DNA from: Portulaca oleracea
Taxonomy: Eukaryota; Streptophyta; Magnoliopsida; Caryophyllales; Portulacaceae
Assembly: GCA_029582165.1 (NCBI GenBank)
Contig: CM055871.1
Location: forward strand, 53,970,112-54,034,111
Direction of reading: 5' to 3'
DNA: 64,000 bases
The notes under the pieces: generated by a model
Databases searched by the model: none
Told to the model about the DNA's origin: nothing
What the model saw: only the letters and a program-made list of their open reading frames with translations
Shown here: positions 1 to 13,560 of the stretch, piece after piece
Numbering within the stretch: the stretch's first letter is position 1
Layout: every line of letters starts with the position of its first letter
Made by a program: the position numbers and the translations under genes

Positions 1-415
1 AATTCAATTTGGAATCATTTAAATGTTGATGTCAGCAGGTCACTTTATATAGGTTGCGGTTCAAATCGATTTAGGATCGGGTTGTCTTCGAGTCTCGGTC
101 CGAATCCATTCATCCATAGAAATATTGGTTTGGGTCTTTGGTTTTGATTTTTCCAGTTCAAGTTTCAGTACGTTTTGCGAGGTCTTACAGGCTTGATATA
201 GAAGAGATCAAGAGAGTCTAAACCACAATTCAATCACAGAATTTGCTAGATTCAAACATTGAAAACATTAGCGTTGCTGCCTACATTCAAACAAAAAACC
301 TCAACTATTGGTGAGCCCTGACGAGGTTCGAACCCAGTGTACATACATAAGAAATAACTAAAGTCTGATAAAAACATTGAAACATCATCACACCCTAGAA
401 AGAAGAAGGAACAAC
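1..415. repeat. Duplicated copy of the RPS15A 3' flank
   Basis: This stretch matches about 5697-6113 in the same orientation with scattered substitutions and small indels. Shared landmarks are TGAGCC(C/A)TGACGAGGTTCGAA near 310 and 6009, and CACCCTAGAAAGAAGAAGG near the right end. The match stops at 415, which corresponds to 6113, the base next to the RPS15A stop codon; the coding exon itself is absent here. The left limit lies outside the window. It probably represents 3' UTR and downstream DNA of RPS15A copied 5.7 kb away, beyond SmD3. Confidence 0.85.
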
Positions 416-1239
416 GAAAATCAAAACATAATTAACCCATATTTACCCCAAAAAGAAAATTTTACAATCAAAGAACATCTGACCTATATTTACTTGAATT
501 TTAAATACACCCGGGTCACGTTTTTAACCCAGAATCAAAATACACCCGAACTGTTTTTACTTTAACAAGATATACAGTCAACCTATATTGCCTAGTTATT
601 GTAATCGAGGGTAAAAGAGTAAATTCGTGGGTGAACACAAACTAAAGTCAAGTTACGGATTAACTATTATATCCAAAGGTAAAATAATAAATTCGTGTAT
701 GAATACAACCAAACAAGCAGGCAAACAAAACAGCAGCCGCTTTTTACTATAGAAATATATGATATGATGCAATATGAAATCCAAAGAAACCAGAAAGCAA
801 GAATGCTGTGAAAGGTTCTGTAACTAGCGAGTACAAGGTTCTTGGGACGAAAGCAGAGTTGGCAGAAATTAGCCCGATCCACTGACCCGACCCAAACATG
901 CCCGAAAGTTAAAGGTTAGGCCCGGAATTTCCAAACCCAAAATATACATAAACCCGAAACCGACCCGTACGGAACCCGACCCGCCCACCCAATTGACAAG
1001 TCTAGATAGAAGTGGCGGATGTCTTCCAAATTTGAAATACTGAGACTACAAGGAAAATTTGGCATTCTTAAATCACAATACACTGGTACATCCATCTGCT
1101 CAGGTTTAGGTGCATACATCAAGGTAAGGAAACAGAAACTCACTCCCCAAACACCAACATATTAAGACTAAGAATCCAGCCAGAAGAACAAAGGCAGGCC
1201 CTTATATTTCCGATTCCGATGCCACATACCCCTTCTTTT
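416..1239. other. Region downstream of SmD3, no gene seen
   Basis: AT-rich sequence that should include the SmD3 3' UTR next to 1240. Positions about 850-1010 carry a degenerate CCCGAACC/GACCCG-rich repeat ending in a GACAAGTCTAGA motif, related to the TAGACCTGTCAA-ended repeats elsewhere in the window. Short open frames here have no recognisable protein. Confidence 0.5.
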
Positions 1240-3385
1240 TTACCTCCTAACTGGTGGTACAACACCCCTCCCTGGAGTTCCACGCCCGGCAGCCTGAGCC
1301 TTTCAACAAAACGATAAATTTGTGTTAACATCAGAGCCGACCCATTCAACAAAATGATAAATTTGTGCTTACATACATACTGAACAAGGATAATAAATTC
1401 TTGACGAAATCATCCCTATCTAGATTCTAGAGGGAAAAAGCTATGTTACTCCGACTCTTCATTTTCCCTACCATACCCGTGTCGGATCCTTGATACCCGG
1501 ACAAGGGTACGACACTCGACACTTATAATTACAATGAAAATGTATAAAATTTCTTTAAAATAGCCGAGTCCGTCACCCGTATTCGTGTCTGATATGGACA
1601 CACGTACCCGAGTCCAAGTAACATAGGGAAAAAAGAGATTCAAAAATCTAGAGGGAAATGAGAATAAAAAAAGGCAGGGGCGGGAGTGAAACAGGATTCA
1701 AATGCTCTCACCTTTGCTCGCATTGCTACAGCACGACCACGGCCAACTCCAAGTGCTGTGCTCTTACCCTATACAATATTTCATGGAAAAATATTAATAA
1801 AACAAAAGTGTTCCCATGATACATACTGAATTAAAAGACAAAAATGACACGACTGAATAGAATACCTTGATTCTAGCCTCTAGACGTTTAAACATCGGGG
1901 CATTCTTCAACATATCAGGAATAATCATGAACCTGACAAGTACGTATTTTAGAAACAATATCAACATCGAATCGAATGTCAACGAGAAACCATTTTAGAC
2001 CCAAGAAATTCTCCATTACCTGACTCTGCTACCTCGAATGAAGACATGCTCAAGTTGGGACACCTTTCCATCCTGCGAATGAAACAACCACATTCTCAAC
2101 AGACACAAGAGATCCTTTCATTTCTTCATTAAAACAATACACATACACAAGAGCATAGTTACAGAACTCAAACAGATAACTTCAATACTGGCAGAATATC
2201 ACACAAACAAAAGCTATACATATAACTACAAGGTCAAGGCTATCAATACTCCAAAGTCTAAACACAACCTTTCTAAAGTCTAAGGCTATGAATCCTTCAA
2301 AAAGAGAAACTCATCTTAGTTCAGGTCCTCCTGCAATGTCTTTCCAACTCCTATTGCTCAACCTAAATCATAGTACCTTCACCCTTCCTTCATCAGACAT
2401 TATACAAACATGTCTTCTATTTGAAACAATAGTCCTTTTCATGATTTGTGACTTGCAAGCAGTATCTCTCCCAGAAGAACTAAGCTTCTTTACCCTTGAG
2501 AATCACACACAAATTTGAAATTACCACACATCCACGAACAAGTGTCTCAGTTTCATTAACTTCATGTCATCAGCAAAACTGAGTCATGAAGACAAGAAAT
2601 CCATCTAAATCCCTGCTCCTTCATACATCCTCCTCTGCACATACTTCACCTACACTATGACCCATAACCCATTAAATTTACTTCTTAAATGGTCCAGAAT
2701 ATTCAACAACCAAATAATATATAAATTCCAGTTCACCAACTACATAGCACAAATGTACTTTGAAAACGAAGCAAGCACTCAAAACACCACTTACAATCCC
2801 TGGCAAATAGCTTAATTCACTAAATAAGAGGATTTCAGTAAGCTAATGAAGAATCCAATGTGAGACGACTTGAGCTTATTGCTGAACACATTAAGTTTCT
2901 ATCTATTCTTAAAACCAAATTCAATTTAAATCAACAAAAATTCACCCAGAGCATCCTTTTAAAAAAAAGTGGACAGTCTTATCGACCCTATCTTTGAACA
3001 GAGCAACAACAGAAAGAGAACACAAATAGAACAAGTTACTCTTAATTAACATAAGTAAGAAGAGTAAAGCAACTGAACCCATAAAAGACAATAACTCCAA
3101 ATAGAACGCCATATAATTCCCAGATCACAAGCCCAAAGACGAAAGTTTACCCAAAACCCCACAATGAGGGTTTCCCGAAATTACAAATTAGGGCCACAAA
3201 TTGATAAAAAGCGCAGAAAGAGATACCTTAGCGGTAAAAGTTATGTTCTCAAGTTGGCAGTTCCAGTTGTCTTCGCACTCGACCATGGTGCCCCGATATA
3301 GCTCGCCGCTCTTGAGCTCGACAGTGACAACATGGCCAGTGGCCTCGTGCATCAGCTTCACCGGTATTCCTAAGCTTCTACTCAT
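1240..3385 (-). CDS. SmD3: Small nuclear ribonucleoprotein SmD3
   Basis: Core spliceosomal Sm protein, part of the heptameric Sm ring on U1, U2, U4 and U5 snRNA in the nucleus. Five coding exons can be joined with GT-AG borders: 3227-3385, 2020-2072, 1866-1932, 1712-1768 and 1240-1299. They total 396 nt, giving 131 residues, the usual plant length. Exon 1 (from MSRSLGIPVKL) holds the Sm1 motif. Exons 2 and 3 give the Sm2 motif with the IRGSRVRF segment. Exons 4 and 5 encode the basic GRGRAVAMRAK and PGRGVVPPVRR tail, which in this family carries methylated Arg-Gly repeats. The start chosen is the family-typical MSRS methionine; an in-frame upstream ATG at 3415 precedes what looks like a 5' UTR splice acceptor (TGTAG, around 3411). 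Intron 4 contains a small TIR element (1441-1626). Confidence 0.95.
1441..1626. mobile_element. Short TIR element in SmD3 intron 4
   Basis: The ends are inverted repeats: CTATGTTACTCCGACTC at the left and GAGTCCAAGTAACATAG at the right. Flanks GGAAAAAG and GGAAAAAA look like an 8-bp target duplication with one mismatch. The interior is made of CCCGTGTC/GGGTACGA-type repeats. A non-autonomous MITE of 186 bp; superfamily uncertain. Confidence 0.75.
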
Positions 3386-4219
3386 TTTTGCTCTCCTCTG
3401 ATCTACAAGAACCATTGATTAAAATGCCAAACTAAAATATAATCCACATTCTAAAATCAAGCATTTGAACAAATGTTGATCAGGTCCAACATTGCCGCAT
3501 GAACAAACCTCAAACACCAAAATTCAAAACAACCCAACCGATCAAAACTAGGGATGGCAACAGGTGGGTCGGGGGATATACTACCCACGCCCACCCCACA
3601 CCCCGTCCCCGCGGGTTCCCCGCTCCCAACGGGTACCCAGCAGGGATATAAATTACCCTTATCATTTCTTTTAAACTTGCTTTTGTGAGTGTTCATATAA
3701 TATCAACTTATTCTTTTTGGATAGAAATCAACATGTTTTCAATATATTGTTGCACATTAAAAATATATATACAATCTAATTAACTTAAAGATTAACACCA
3801 TCAAACTTCAACAAAAGTTATCAAGCACAATAACAACCAAAGAAAGCACAACAATCCACCAAGTGAAACCAACTTTGTTACAAGAGTCTCATCCACCAAG
3901 AAAATGTGGCATTGTACAGGAAGGTAAACCTTGTCTAACAATATTCTATGCTATGGAATCCTACTATTCTAATCTATGGAACCATCTTAATCAGAACATA
4001 ACAAAATCAAACTAAACAAATAAGATAGAAAATACAATGCCTAACAATATCGTTGAGATGATAAAATTATAGCTCTAAAGATAAATAGCAAATTGAATCG
4101 AGCAGAATTAGGGAATTCTAAAAATTGGATTCAGACACACACAGAAGGATAATCACGGTAATGATAGCAAGAAATATCGCACAAACAAAACCAAGATTGA
4201 AAGCCAAATAAAATACATA

Positions 4220-4450
4220 CCAGAAAACTACGATTAAAGGAAAAGTATGATGATTTTGAATCTGGCTATTGAAGAACTTGCAAGGCTTGAGTCGATCTCC
4301 TCCGTGTCGTTCGACCAAGCAGCACTCCACTGTTGTAGCAGCAAGCAGGCGCAGCACCGAACGACGAATTAGAAATTTAGGGTTTGAGTGCGAGTGTCTG
4401 CAGGCTGCGTCACTATAGTGAGGCTATGAGGCAATTTAGGGTTTGAGCGT
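4220..4450 (-). promoter_or_regulatory. 5' UTR-like segment with telo-boxes inside the hAT-like element
   Basis: On the minus strand this reads as a leader: two AAACCCTAAA-type telo-boxes (RC of TTTAGGGTTT, around 4377-4385 and 4436-4445) followed by unique sequence and a good splice donor (CTG|GTATGTAT at about 4219). It could be the SmD3 promoter and untranslated first exon splicing to the acceptor near 3411. It could also be a captured fragment of another gene. It lies between the two ends of the hAT-like element, which makes the first reading unusual. Confidence 0.4.
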
Positions 4451-4495
4451 GGATGATAGAGTGAGAATTAGAAATAAAGAATAATACAGTATATT

Positions 4496-4978
4496 AACGT
4501 AAGTGCCCGTCAAACTTATGGACAACTTTTATTTACTAAAATTTATCTGTTTTTACTTAGATTTATCAAAAATTATTAAAGTTAAATAATTAAAAAAAAT
4601 TAATTTTGGTATATTAACGTAAATTGTAAAAAGTTATCAAAATTTAACTTTTACTCAACTGTTTTTTACCCATGAGTTTGACACAACCTAACTAGGGTTT
4701 TTGGCCTTAAAATTATAAACATACCCTTCAAATTATTCATATCATATTAATATTTGTATGGGTCAGGGTGTGTAAAATTCATGGGTAAAAAACAGTTCGA
4801 TAAAAGTTAAATTTTGGTAATTCTTGGTAAATTTTAGTAAATTTACGCTAATATATCAAAATTAATTTTTTTTGTTTTTTAACTTTAATAATTTTTGATA
4901 ACTTTTGGTAAATTTATATAAAAACTGGTAAATTTTGATAAAATGAAATTACCTATGAATTTGCCAAGGCTAAATATG
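4496..4978. repeat. Foldback (inverted-repeat) MITE nested in the hAT-like element
   Basis: The two arms are inverted copies: CTGTTTTTTACCCATGAGTT (about 4659-4678) faces a CATGGGTAAAAAACAG segment (about 4772-4788). The AT-rich arms (4500-4690 and 4755-4975) stay complementary with mismatches. There is no coding potential. Confidence 0.6.
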
Positions 4979-5186
4979 TAATTTTAGTATTGAACGGGGA
5001 GGGGAGGGTTTACTTCCCCGACGGGTAAAATTTGATCCACTTATCCGCCCCGTTCCCGCGCGGGTATTTAAAATTCGGCATCATCCCCATCCTCATTCCC
5101 ATTCCCATCCCCATCCCTATTAAATGCGGTAAATTTTCACCATAGCAGGGCGGGGCCCAAACGCCACTGTCATCCCTGATCAAAAC

Positions 5187-5696
5187 CCATCTGCAAATCA
5201 GTCTTTGATTGCCTTGTTGGTATTTACAAGGGAAATGCACCTTTCAAACTGAATCTTGCACAAAGTCAACCAAAGAAGCAACACAACCAGAAGAGAAACA
5301 TACATACGCAAGAGACTACTCTATCCATTCTTTTTTAATCAGTCATTTACGACTTTCAGTATCAATCTTTAATCAATAATTTTTAATATAATTTTTAATA
5401 TAAGTTTCTCAAAAAAAAAATTTAATATAAGACTTTTATAAAAAAAACATAATATTATACTTTTTTAATAATGCTTTTCATTACCGATCTAATGACATCA
5501 ATTTTGTGTAATGAATCATTATACAAATTAAAATATTAACAATCAAATTTTTTGACACAATTTCGTAGACAACAAATAAATAAAAATGGAGATAGTAATA
5601 ACCAAAGTAGCAACCAAAAGTTCCAAGACCAAGTCAACAATCACCTTGTGTAACACCTAGCTAGTTTGAGTGGAGTGCTTTCAGATTGCATTCTAG
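5187..5696. other. Spacer with a Stowaway-like MITE
   Basis: Between the hAT-like element and the RPS15A 3' flank. Positions 5317-5597 have TA-flanked imperfect inverted ends (TACTCTATCCATTC and AAAATGGAGATAGTA) around an AT-rich core, consistent with a decayed Stowaway-type MITE. No gene is seen. Confidence 0.45.
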
Positions 5697-6113
5697 CTCA
5701 ATTTGGATTTTGGAGTCATTAAAATATTGATCTTAATCAGGTCACTTTCTAGGTTGCAATTCGAGTCGATTGAGGGTCGGGTTGTCTTCAGGTCCAGGTT
5801 CAATCATCCATAAAGATGTCAGTCCGAGTCTCAAAGTTTAACTTTTCCAATTCGAGTTTCAGATACGTTTTGCCAGGTCTTATAGGCCTGGAAGAGAAAG
5901 AGAACAAGAGAGTAACACAACAATTTAATGTCAGAATTTGCCAGATTCAAACACTGAAAACATTCAGCGTTGCTGCCTGCATTCAAACAAAAACCCTCAA
6001 CCGTTGGTGAGCCATGACGAGGTTCGAAACCCAGTGTACATACACTAAGAAATAACTAAAGTCTGATAAAAACATTGGAACATCATCACACCCTAGAAAG
6101 AAGAAGGAACAAC

Positions 6114-7058
<945 letters not shown>

Positions 7059-7807
7059 TCACTGCCTTCAGATCATGGTACACAACATGAATAAACAACA
7101 TACACTGACTCTATGCATACGAGGCTTTTTCACAACACTACTTGCAAAAACTTCTCAAGCCATAAGCAAACACATATACAATGTTTTCCAATGCCAATCT
7201 CTTAAGATCTGCCTTGAAAACCATGTACTACAAAAGTCTAGAACCAAATAATATAATTTCCATTCAGATGTCGTATTACTTATACATGTTCAGCAGAAGA
7301 AACCATTCCATATCTTCCCTCGAAACCATAGTTGTTCGTCCCGGAACACGGGGGTCACTAATTTTTACACAAATTAAGTCTAGTTTTGACTTTGCAACGC
7401 TTGCTCCTGGAATGCGGGTCACAAGCATAACACGGCAACTATGCTCGAAACATCATATTAAAACCTCTTTAAGGTTATCTCCCCTGGATCCATATACAGA
7501 ACAAACCCTACATACATTTTGCCCTAACCAAATATAATAGCAAAAAAAGAATTGCTTTTTACCCTCATCTTTACCCATGTTTAGAGGGTATACATTGCAG
7601 GAATAACTGGTATTACTCGGGGAGATAATACCTAGCAACCAAACTTATACTCATATATGCAAGTTAACGGGTCATAATCGCATATTTAAGCTACAAATTA
7701 CTTCTAAAACTTAATATATAATTTGGTCTATGAAGCTACAGCTATACATAAATTCCAATTCCTATGTTTGTATTTGTTTTTGTTGTGCAACAACTGTATG
7801 CAAATTG

Positions 7808-8058
7808 GTATCCTTCGACAAATCCAACAGAAATCCAACAAATTAGAAAGCATACAAACAGTCACACAAATCTCGATTCTGAAAGCGATTAATCAATAAT
7901 CAAAAAAGAAGAACTAAATTTGCAAATCAAAATCGGTATCCCTTGACAAATCGAACAAATTAGAAAGCATACAAACAATCACACAAATCTCGATTGAGGA
8001 AGCAATTAATCAAGAAACAAAATCGAAGAACTGGATTTGCAATTCAAAATCGAAGAAC
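7808..8058. repeat. Two-copy tandem repeat in the RPS15A 5' intron
   Basis: A unit of about 126 bp is present twice: GGTATCC(T)TTCGACAAATC... from about 7808 and again from about 7934. Both copies share AACAAATTAGAAAGCATAC and CACACAAATCTCGATT. It lies in the putative 5' UTR intron. Confidence 0.75.
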
Positions 8059-8164
8059 TAAAACTTGAAAATCAAAAATCGACCTTACAGATGGTGAGAA
8101 AGGAGCAGAGAGTGAGATAGGAGCAGAGGGTGAGATTTGAGAGACTGCTCGGAGTAGAGAGTCG

Positions 8165-8275
8165 AGAATTAGGGTTTTCTTATTCTTAAGTAGTAGGTGT
8201 CAAATAGTATCATTCTAAAGTATGGTTATTGGGCTGGATTTCAAAAAATGAAAAAGTAGGGATATTGGGCTGTCA
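8165..8275 (-). promoter_or_regulatory. RPS15A promoter: telo-box plus site II motifs
   Basis: On the minus strand a telo-box AAACCCTAAT lies near 8168-8177, and two site II-type motifs (TGGGCT on the plus strand at 8230-8235 and 8266-8271) lie upstream. This pairing is typical of plant ribosomal-protein promoters and fits the position just before the inferred leader exon (about 8086-8165). Confidence 0.65.
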
Positions 8276-10143
8276 TCCAGAGCCCATATCAGAACATCAG
8301 CCGCTTAATGAATCCATTTAGCGCTGGCCAAAATTTGGGTCCGAGTAAGCTTGGGTCGAATAAATTTGGACAATATCGAAATTTGGACGAGCAATTCATG
8401 TCCGGATCTGGTTTTATTTCGTGTCTGACTATTCGGACGAAGCTAAATTTGGGTTGAAATCGGGTTCATACAATAGAAAAGAGAAATTGTATGTCCGAAC
8501 ATTCGGTCGATTCGGTCAATACCTAAATTCAGACGAAAAATCTATGTCCAAACCCGATTTTTTTGTATATTGGATAATTCGGATATCCTGGGTCGGACAA
8601 AAAATTACCTACTCTAAATACTTTTTTTATTTAGTCAAGTCGGTTATGGGTACGGGCCAACAAACTCGTACTCTTATCTGTTACGGCCAAAGCCGTACCT
8701 GATTTTAGCATAATCTTATTTCTCATATCCATTTTTTTCTGGTTATTATTCGCTGGTTCAGGTATTATTGCCATTAGACCTGTCGATTCGAGGGGTGGGT
8801 GATCCCGAATCGGATATGATACGGGTCAGTTTCGGGTTTATTTAGGTTTCACGTTTGAAAATCATGACCAAAACAATTAGGTCGTGTTCGAGTTGATTTC
8901 TGGGTGAGTCAAATTTTGTCAAGTCTAAATTTTAGGGTATTGGTCGAGAAAATTCTGTTCAAAACCAATAATTTGCAAGCATGCGATTTTGGGTCGGGTG
9001 TGGTAAGAGGTCGTTTTGGATTTATTTAGGTTTCAGGTTTGGAAATCGTGTTCAAGACCCTTCCAACGTTTTCGAGTGGATTTTCGGGTGGGGTCAATTT
9101 TTGTCAGGTCTAAGCTTTCGGGTATAGGTTGAGAAAATTATGTTCAAAACCAAAAAATTCCGGAAGGGATCGGGTATGGTCATTGAGTTGGGTCAATAAT
9201 TGACAGGTCTAAGGCCTTGTTCTTTGAATAGGTAATACTAACCTGTCAAGCTTTACACAATTTCCCAAAAAAACATCATCTCTAAAAACACTTTTCAAAA
9301 AAAACATCATAACTTATCCAATCCAATCAAATATAATCCATCCAAACTTGATTTAAACCAATCCAAAGAACAGGGTTTTGTTATCCCTAAATATGATTAA
9401 TGTTGAATTCTCATCTAAGTAATCTATTAAAAGTTGAATACATTTTAGCGACAGATACGACGTTTGCTTGTCATCTTGAGTGACTTCATTTTGCTTATAT
9501 GCAGTTGATACATTATCACGAATACGCTTTCTTTGAGATTAAAAGTGACATTTATAATACCTATTACTTACCATCGAAATTTAAAGGCCCTTATGACACG
9601 GTTTCATGAGTAGATATTGTTATAGTTGCCCAATACCACTTAGAATTAATGAGTATAATTCAATTTTTCAACCATTGTCGTTGCTCGTTCCTTACTCCTT
9701 TTTATCACTCAAAATAGTTCCGCTCTGTCATTTGTCATTATTATAAGGAAGGAAATAGACAAATAAACATGTAATATCTTTTAATATGATATATTTAAGT
9801 GCGTAAAATTATAACTAAGAAAAAACAAGTATAAAAAGTAAAAAGATACAATAAATGTACATTTGAAGAACGGGTCTTATGGTATACATTATAATAATTA
9901 ATTGTGAACGAATATCCTTTGATATAGTAATTTTTTTTTTTTTTTCAGTAACATGCAATTTATCTCATTTGAACTGAATCAAATAAAAAATGCTTAATAA
10001 TTTGGCATTCAGAGAAAAGTACAAATTAAATTGTACGTCAATATTGCATGCAGCCATGCAGGATTGAAGACATGTTTTGATACACTTTTTCCTCGTATTT
10101 TTCTGTAACAGGAAAATTAAAGTAAGACAAAAAAAACTAAAAA
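8276..10143. other. Repeat-rich spacer between RPS15A and the bHLH gene
   Basis: Contains a copy of the TTCGGACAA-rich repeat family starting TAGCGCTGG (8319 to about 8620) and TAGACCTGTC...GACAGGTCTA repeats (8776-9213) with internal GGTCAGGTCTAA-like half copies. A TIR-bearing stretch (GGCCTTGTTCTTT at 9213 and AAAGAACAGGG near 9365) follows. The remainder, 9380-10143, is AT-rich and unremarkable; the bHLH 3' UTR should occupy its right end. Confidence 0.5.
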
Positions 10144-12344
10144 TCAGGTGAAATTGTTGATATTAGATAATTTTTGTTGAAGGTCCAAGGGGTCAATTGC
10201 AGTGCTTCTCCCATCTCCAACCTGTAGATAATTCATTTAATGAACAGGGAAAAAAATTACAGTAAGGAAAAAGCAGATAATAAAATAAAATAAAATATTA
10301 AACATATAGTCAATTTTTATGTCTCATAAATATCTTCTGACAATAATGGAGCCACTCAAAGACAGATGATAGATCACCCTTTCAATTCAAAGACACTCAC
10401 ACCCATAAAAGGAGAAGCATGAGTAAATAATAAATTCAACTTTTTCTTTTGAAAATAATAAATTCAATAAAAAATTGATGTTTTGAAAATTAAGTTAAGA
10501 ATAAGGAAAACTAATTATGTATATTTATATTCAAGGAGGCACTTTGCTATTATTTGTTATATATGTATATGTGCGCGGGTGTATTTGATTTTTATGCATG
10601 TGAACCTATCGAACAAAAGTAATGATAGAATGAACATGTAAAAACATGTCTTTTTTTAGGTCGGCACCTAGAGAACAACAATTTTATATATATATATATA
10701 TATGACTTTTATGTAAACCTATCGGACAAAAACAATATAATGATAGAGCATACAAATACAAACATGTGTTTTTTTAGGTCGGTCCCCACAGAGCAGCAAT
10801 TGTATATATATAATAAAACAAAATATATTTATAAGTTCCACAAGAATCTGTATTTTCATAAATTTCTATTCATGAGGGAAGACTACTTAAATTTGGATCC
10901 TTCTGCCACACTTAAACGTGTTTCATGGGAATTTGTTGTTGTACAAATGTACTTATACGAGCTTAAAATATATTTATAAATAATTATTTTTCATCATGAA
11001 CCTAATTATAATAAGTTTATATGATAGAATACTATATATATAAATTAAATAATTAATTAATTACCTGAGCATGGATGGAGTGGACCAATGTATTGGCCAC
11101 TCTACTTGAAGTGCAACTGACAACTTCTAGGTCTCGTTTGGCTAAACAATGGAGAACCTTTGAAAGAGGCAATCCTTGATCTTCACTTGAACTTATGCTC
11201 ACAATTACCTCCACACCTTCTTTACTATTCTTATCATTATCATTATCATTGTTGTTGTTATTATTCCAAAGGTTGACAGTCACATCATACTTTGAAAAAT
11301 TGCCCATTTCCAACTTTAGAGCATCCCTTTTTTCGGTTATAACTTGGATCCCGTGTCGAAGATGCCTTATGTATTTGGCTGCCATATCGAGGTGATCCGA
11401 CATTGATCGTTTTCCCTAGTAATAATAACATAAAATCATATGTACGAGAATTGACTAGCTGTATCGGATTGTTCATTACAAGGATACTACCCATCAAGCC
11501 TACAGTTTCCATAAGTGGGAAGTATTTTGCTTTCACCAGGGTTTAGTGGAAAGTATGAAAGATAAGAGTGGTTGTCACTTGACTGTCACATCTTTAGTAA
11601 TTGGAGTGAAGTGATTAGCTGACTTTTTAACATGACCTTTTGTAAAAGATACCAAAAGTTAATACGTAGTTGTAGTTCAAGGAAATGTATCATAACTAAC
11701 ATCTAATTCCTCTAAACAAACATGAAATACTCTAGCATAGATGGATATTGTGAAAGACATTATTTATTTAACATTCAACATATTGGTCGATGATAATTTT
11801 ATTTTTACTGGTTTTATGCTTCGTGAGTTGGTCGCTTTTGTTTGGTTTTGTTGTGTTTACGAAATTGCTTTATCATTTCATGAAGAATTCATTGTTTGTG
11901 AACTCTTGACCTTTTTAAGGCTTTAAATAATCGAAAAAAATAACATTTTAAAGGAAGTATTACCTTGATGAACTCCATGGGAAGAAGAGACCTAAGTGAA
12001 GCATGAAGAGAAGCCATTTCTAGCCTCCGTTGTCGTTCGACTTCTCTATGTACCATCTTCTGCTTCTTCTTCTCGTTGCTCTCGTGTCCACGGTCCCTCG
12101 ACGATGTCGACTTTCTTCTTTGGCCATGGCATTCTTCTCCTTCCCCAACAAAGTGAGGGATTTGAGCAAGAAGATGATCAAGGTCATGCTCATTCATGCT
12201 AATGTCAATGTTGTCATTATTTTGGGGTAGTGTAGGGGCAATTTGGTCACCTTGAATATCATCAATTTGTTGTAGTAGTTGAGGTGGTGGATAATCATTT
12301 TGTGGACAAGGATCAAATGAGGAGGACGAACAAAGGAACTCCAT
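10144..12344 (-). CDS. bHLH transcription factor (bHLH118/120/36-like)
   Basis: Nuclear DNA-binding dimeric regulator. Three exons join in phase 0: 11964-12344 (127 codons), 11065-11415 (117) and 10144-10221 (25 plus stop), giving 269 residues. The acidic, Gln/Asn-rich N-terminus precedes the basic region at about residues 97-110. There HREVERQRR supplies the His-Glu-Arg triad expected to read E-box/G-box sites. Helix 1 is MASLHASLRSLLP; helix 2 (SMSDHLDMAAKYIRHL) opens exon 2. A Asn/Asp run (NNNNNNDNDND) sits in the middle. The C-terminal half (VEVIVSISS... to DPLDLQQKL) is an ACT-like tail seen in this subgroup. The splice within the HLH is the usual place for the group. Target genes cannot be inferred. 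Confidence 0.93.
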
Positions 12345-12396
12345 TCTTTCCTTTTTTTGTAGCTTTCCCTTTTTGCTCTTTGTATTGGGCTGGATT

Positions 12397-12405
12397 CTAT
12401 ATATA
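12397..12405 (-). promoter_or_regulatory. TATA box of the bHLH gene
   Basis: Reads TATATATAG on the minus strand, 53-61 bp upstream of the start codon, so the leader would be short (about 25-30 nt). Confidence 0.6.
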
Positions 12406-12770
12406 TGGTTTACCCTCAGCAGATTTATATGGTACTAGTATTTAGACCCGTACGTAGTACGGGACGCAACTAAACTATACGTATTGCTGAAAATATTACC
12501 GATATTATATTTTTGAAAAAATAAAGAAAAAAGCAATAATGAAAAATAAAAAATAGTTTTCTTATTTAAAAGAATAAAGAAAAAAGAATAGTGCATATAA
12601 AAAAAGGAAAAAGAAGAGTCATCAATACAAACATATTCACATTAATATTACGTGATTTTTAAAAAATAAATAAAATCAATTATAAGTTTCTTAAAATACC
12701 CTCATTAGAATCCACATATTTCGATCCTCATGCTTTGTACCCAGATATATATATATATATATATATATAA

Positions 12771-12978
12771 TTTCCTCCGTTCTATACTAATTATCCAAAT
12801 TTCCATTTTTTACTAAGAATCTTTTTGTAGTATATTTTATCAAAAAATTACAATATTATATTTTTATGATAATATTTTTTGTTATGAATCTAATAATAAT
12901 ACTTTTATATACTAGAACATTGTATATGCTGAGAAACTAATGACATTAACCTACAATTAATTTGGAACGGAGGGAGTA
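12771..12978. mobile_element. Stowaway-type MITE
   Basis: Left end TTTCCTCCGTTCTATACTAA, right end GGAACGGAGGGAG followed by TA. The AT-rich core is shared with the other Stowaway copies in the window (for example 20751-21010). Confidence 0.8.
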
Positions 12979-13560
12979 TTTGCCATCAATAATTGGGTTG
13001 GTAGATTTCTTGGCTTTTCCTTTCTTAGAGTTCTCATGATTAGGTAATATGTAGTACTAGTAAAATCATGCACTTGTCATTGTCTTAATCATATTAGGGG
13101 AAAGAAAAAAACGTAACAGGTGATAGAATAAATATTTTGTCTCATCTTAATTTTCAACTTTTTATAGGACATATATTTTTTTCATTGTATTATTTGAATG
13201 AAATATATTATAAATTTAGGCAAATTAAAGATCTGTATAGTGTAATCCATTAATATATGCCTTTCATGTATATGTATAGCAATATTTTTTATTTATAGCG
13301 ATGATGCGATATTCATAGCGTGGTCAATATTTAGATTCGAGTACATTTGAGTTCGGTTAAAGTTAACATTCATATGAAAAATTGAAGTGCGGGCACAGTT
13401 TTTTTGGGTGAGCGACAATTCTGATCAAATTAAATTTAGGTCGAAATCGGGTTCATATAATAGAAAAAGAGAAATATTGTATTCGAATATTCGTTAATAT
13501 CAAAATCAAATTCGGACAAAACCAGTTTTTTTTGGACCAGACATACTAGATACCATCAAT

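Larger units (their letters stand above)
3549..5178. mobile_element. hAT-like element just upstream of SmD3
   Basis: The left end is TAGGGATGGCAAC and the right end reads, inverted, CAGGGATGACAG. Both ends are flanked by the identical 8-mer ATCAAAAC (3541-3548 and 5179-5186), the target-duplication length of hAT transposons. The subterminal parts are rich in CCCC/GGGG (3560-3640, 4985-5170). No transposase is visible, so it is non-autonomous. The interior holds a promoter-like or 5' UTR-like segment (about 4220-4450, see separate entry) and a nested foldback repeat. Confidence 0.8.

Noticed and set aside
7181..7537. Plus-strand 118-codon frame inside the RPS15A leader intron
   Set aside because: No family resemblance, no splice or promoter context, and AT-rich composition like the rest of the intron.
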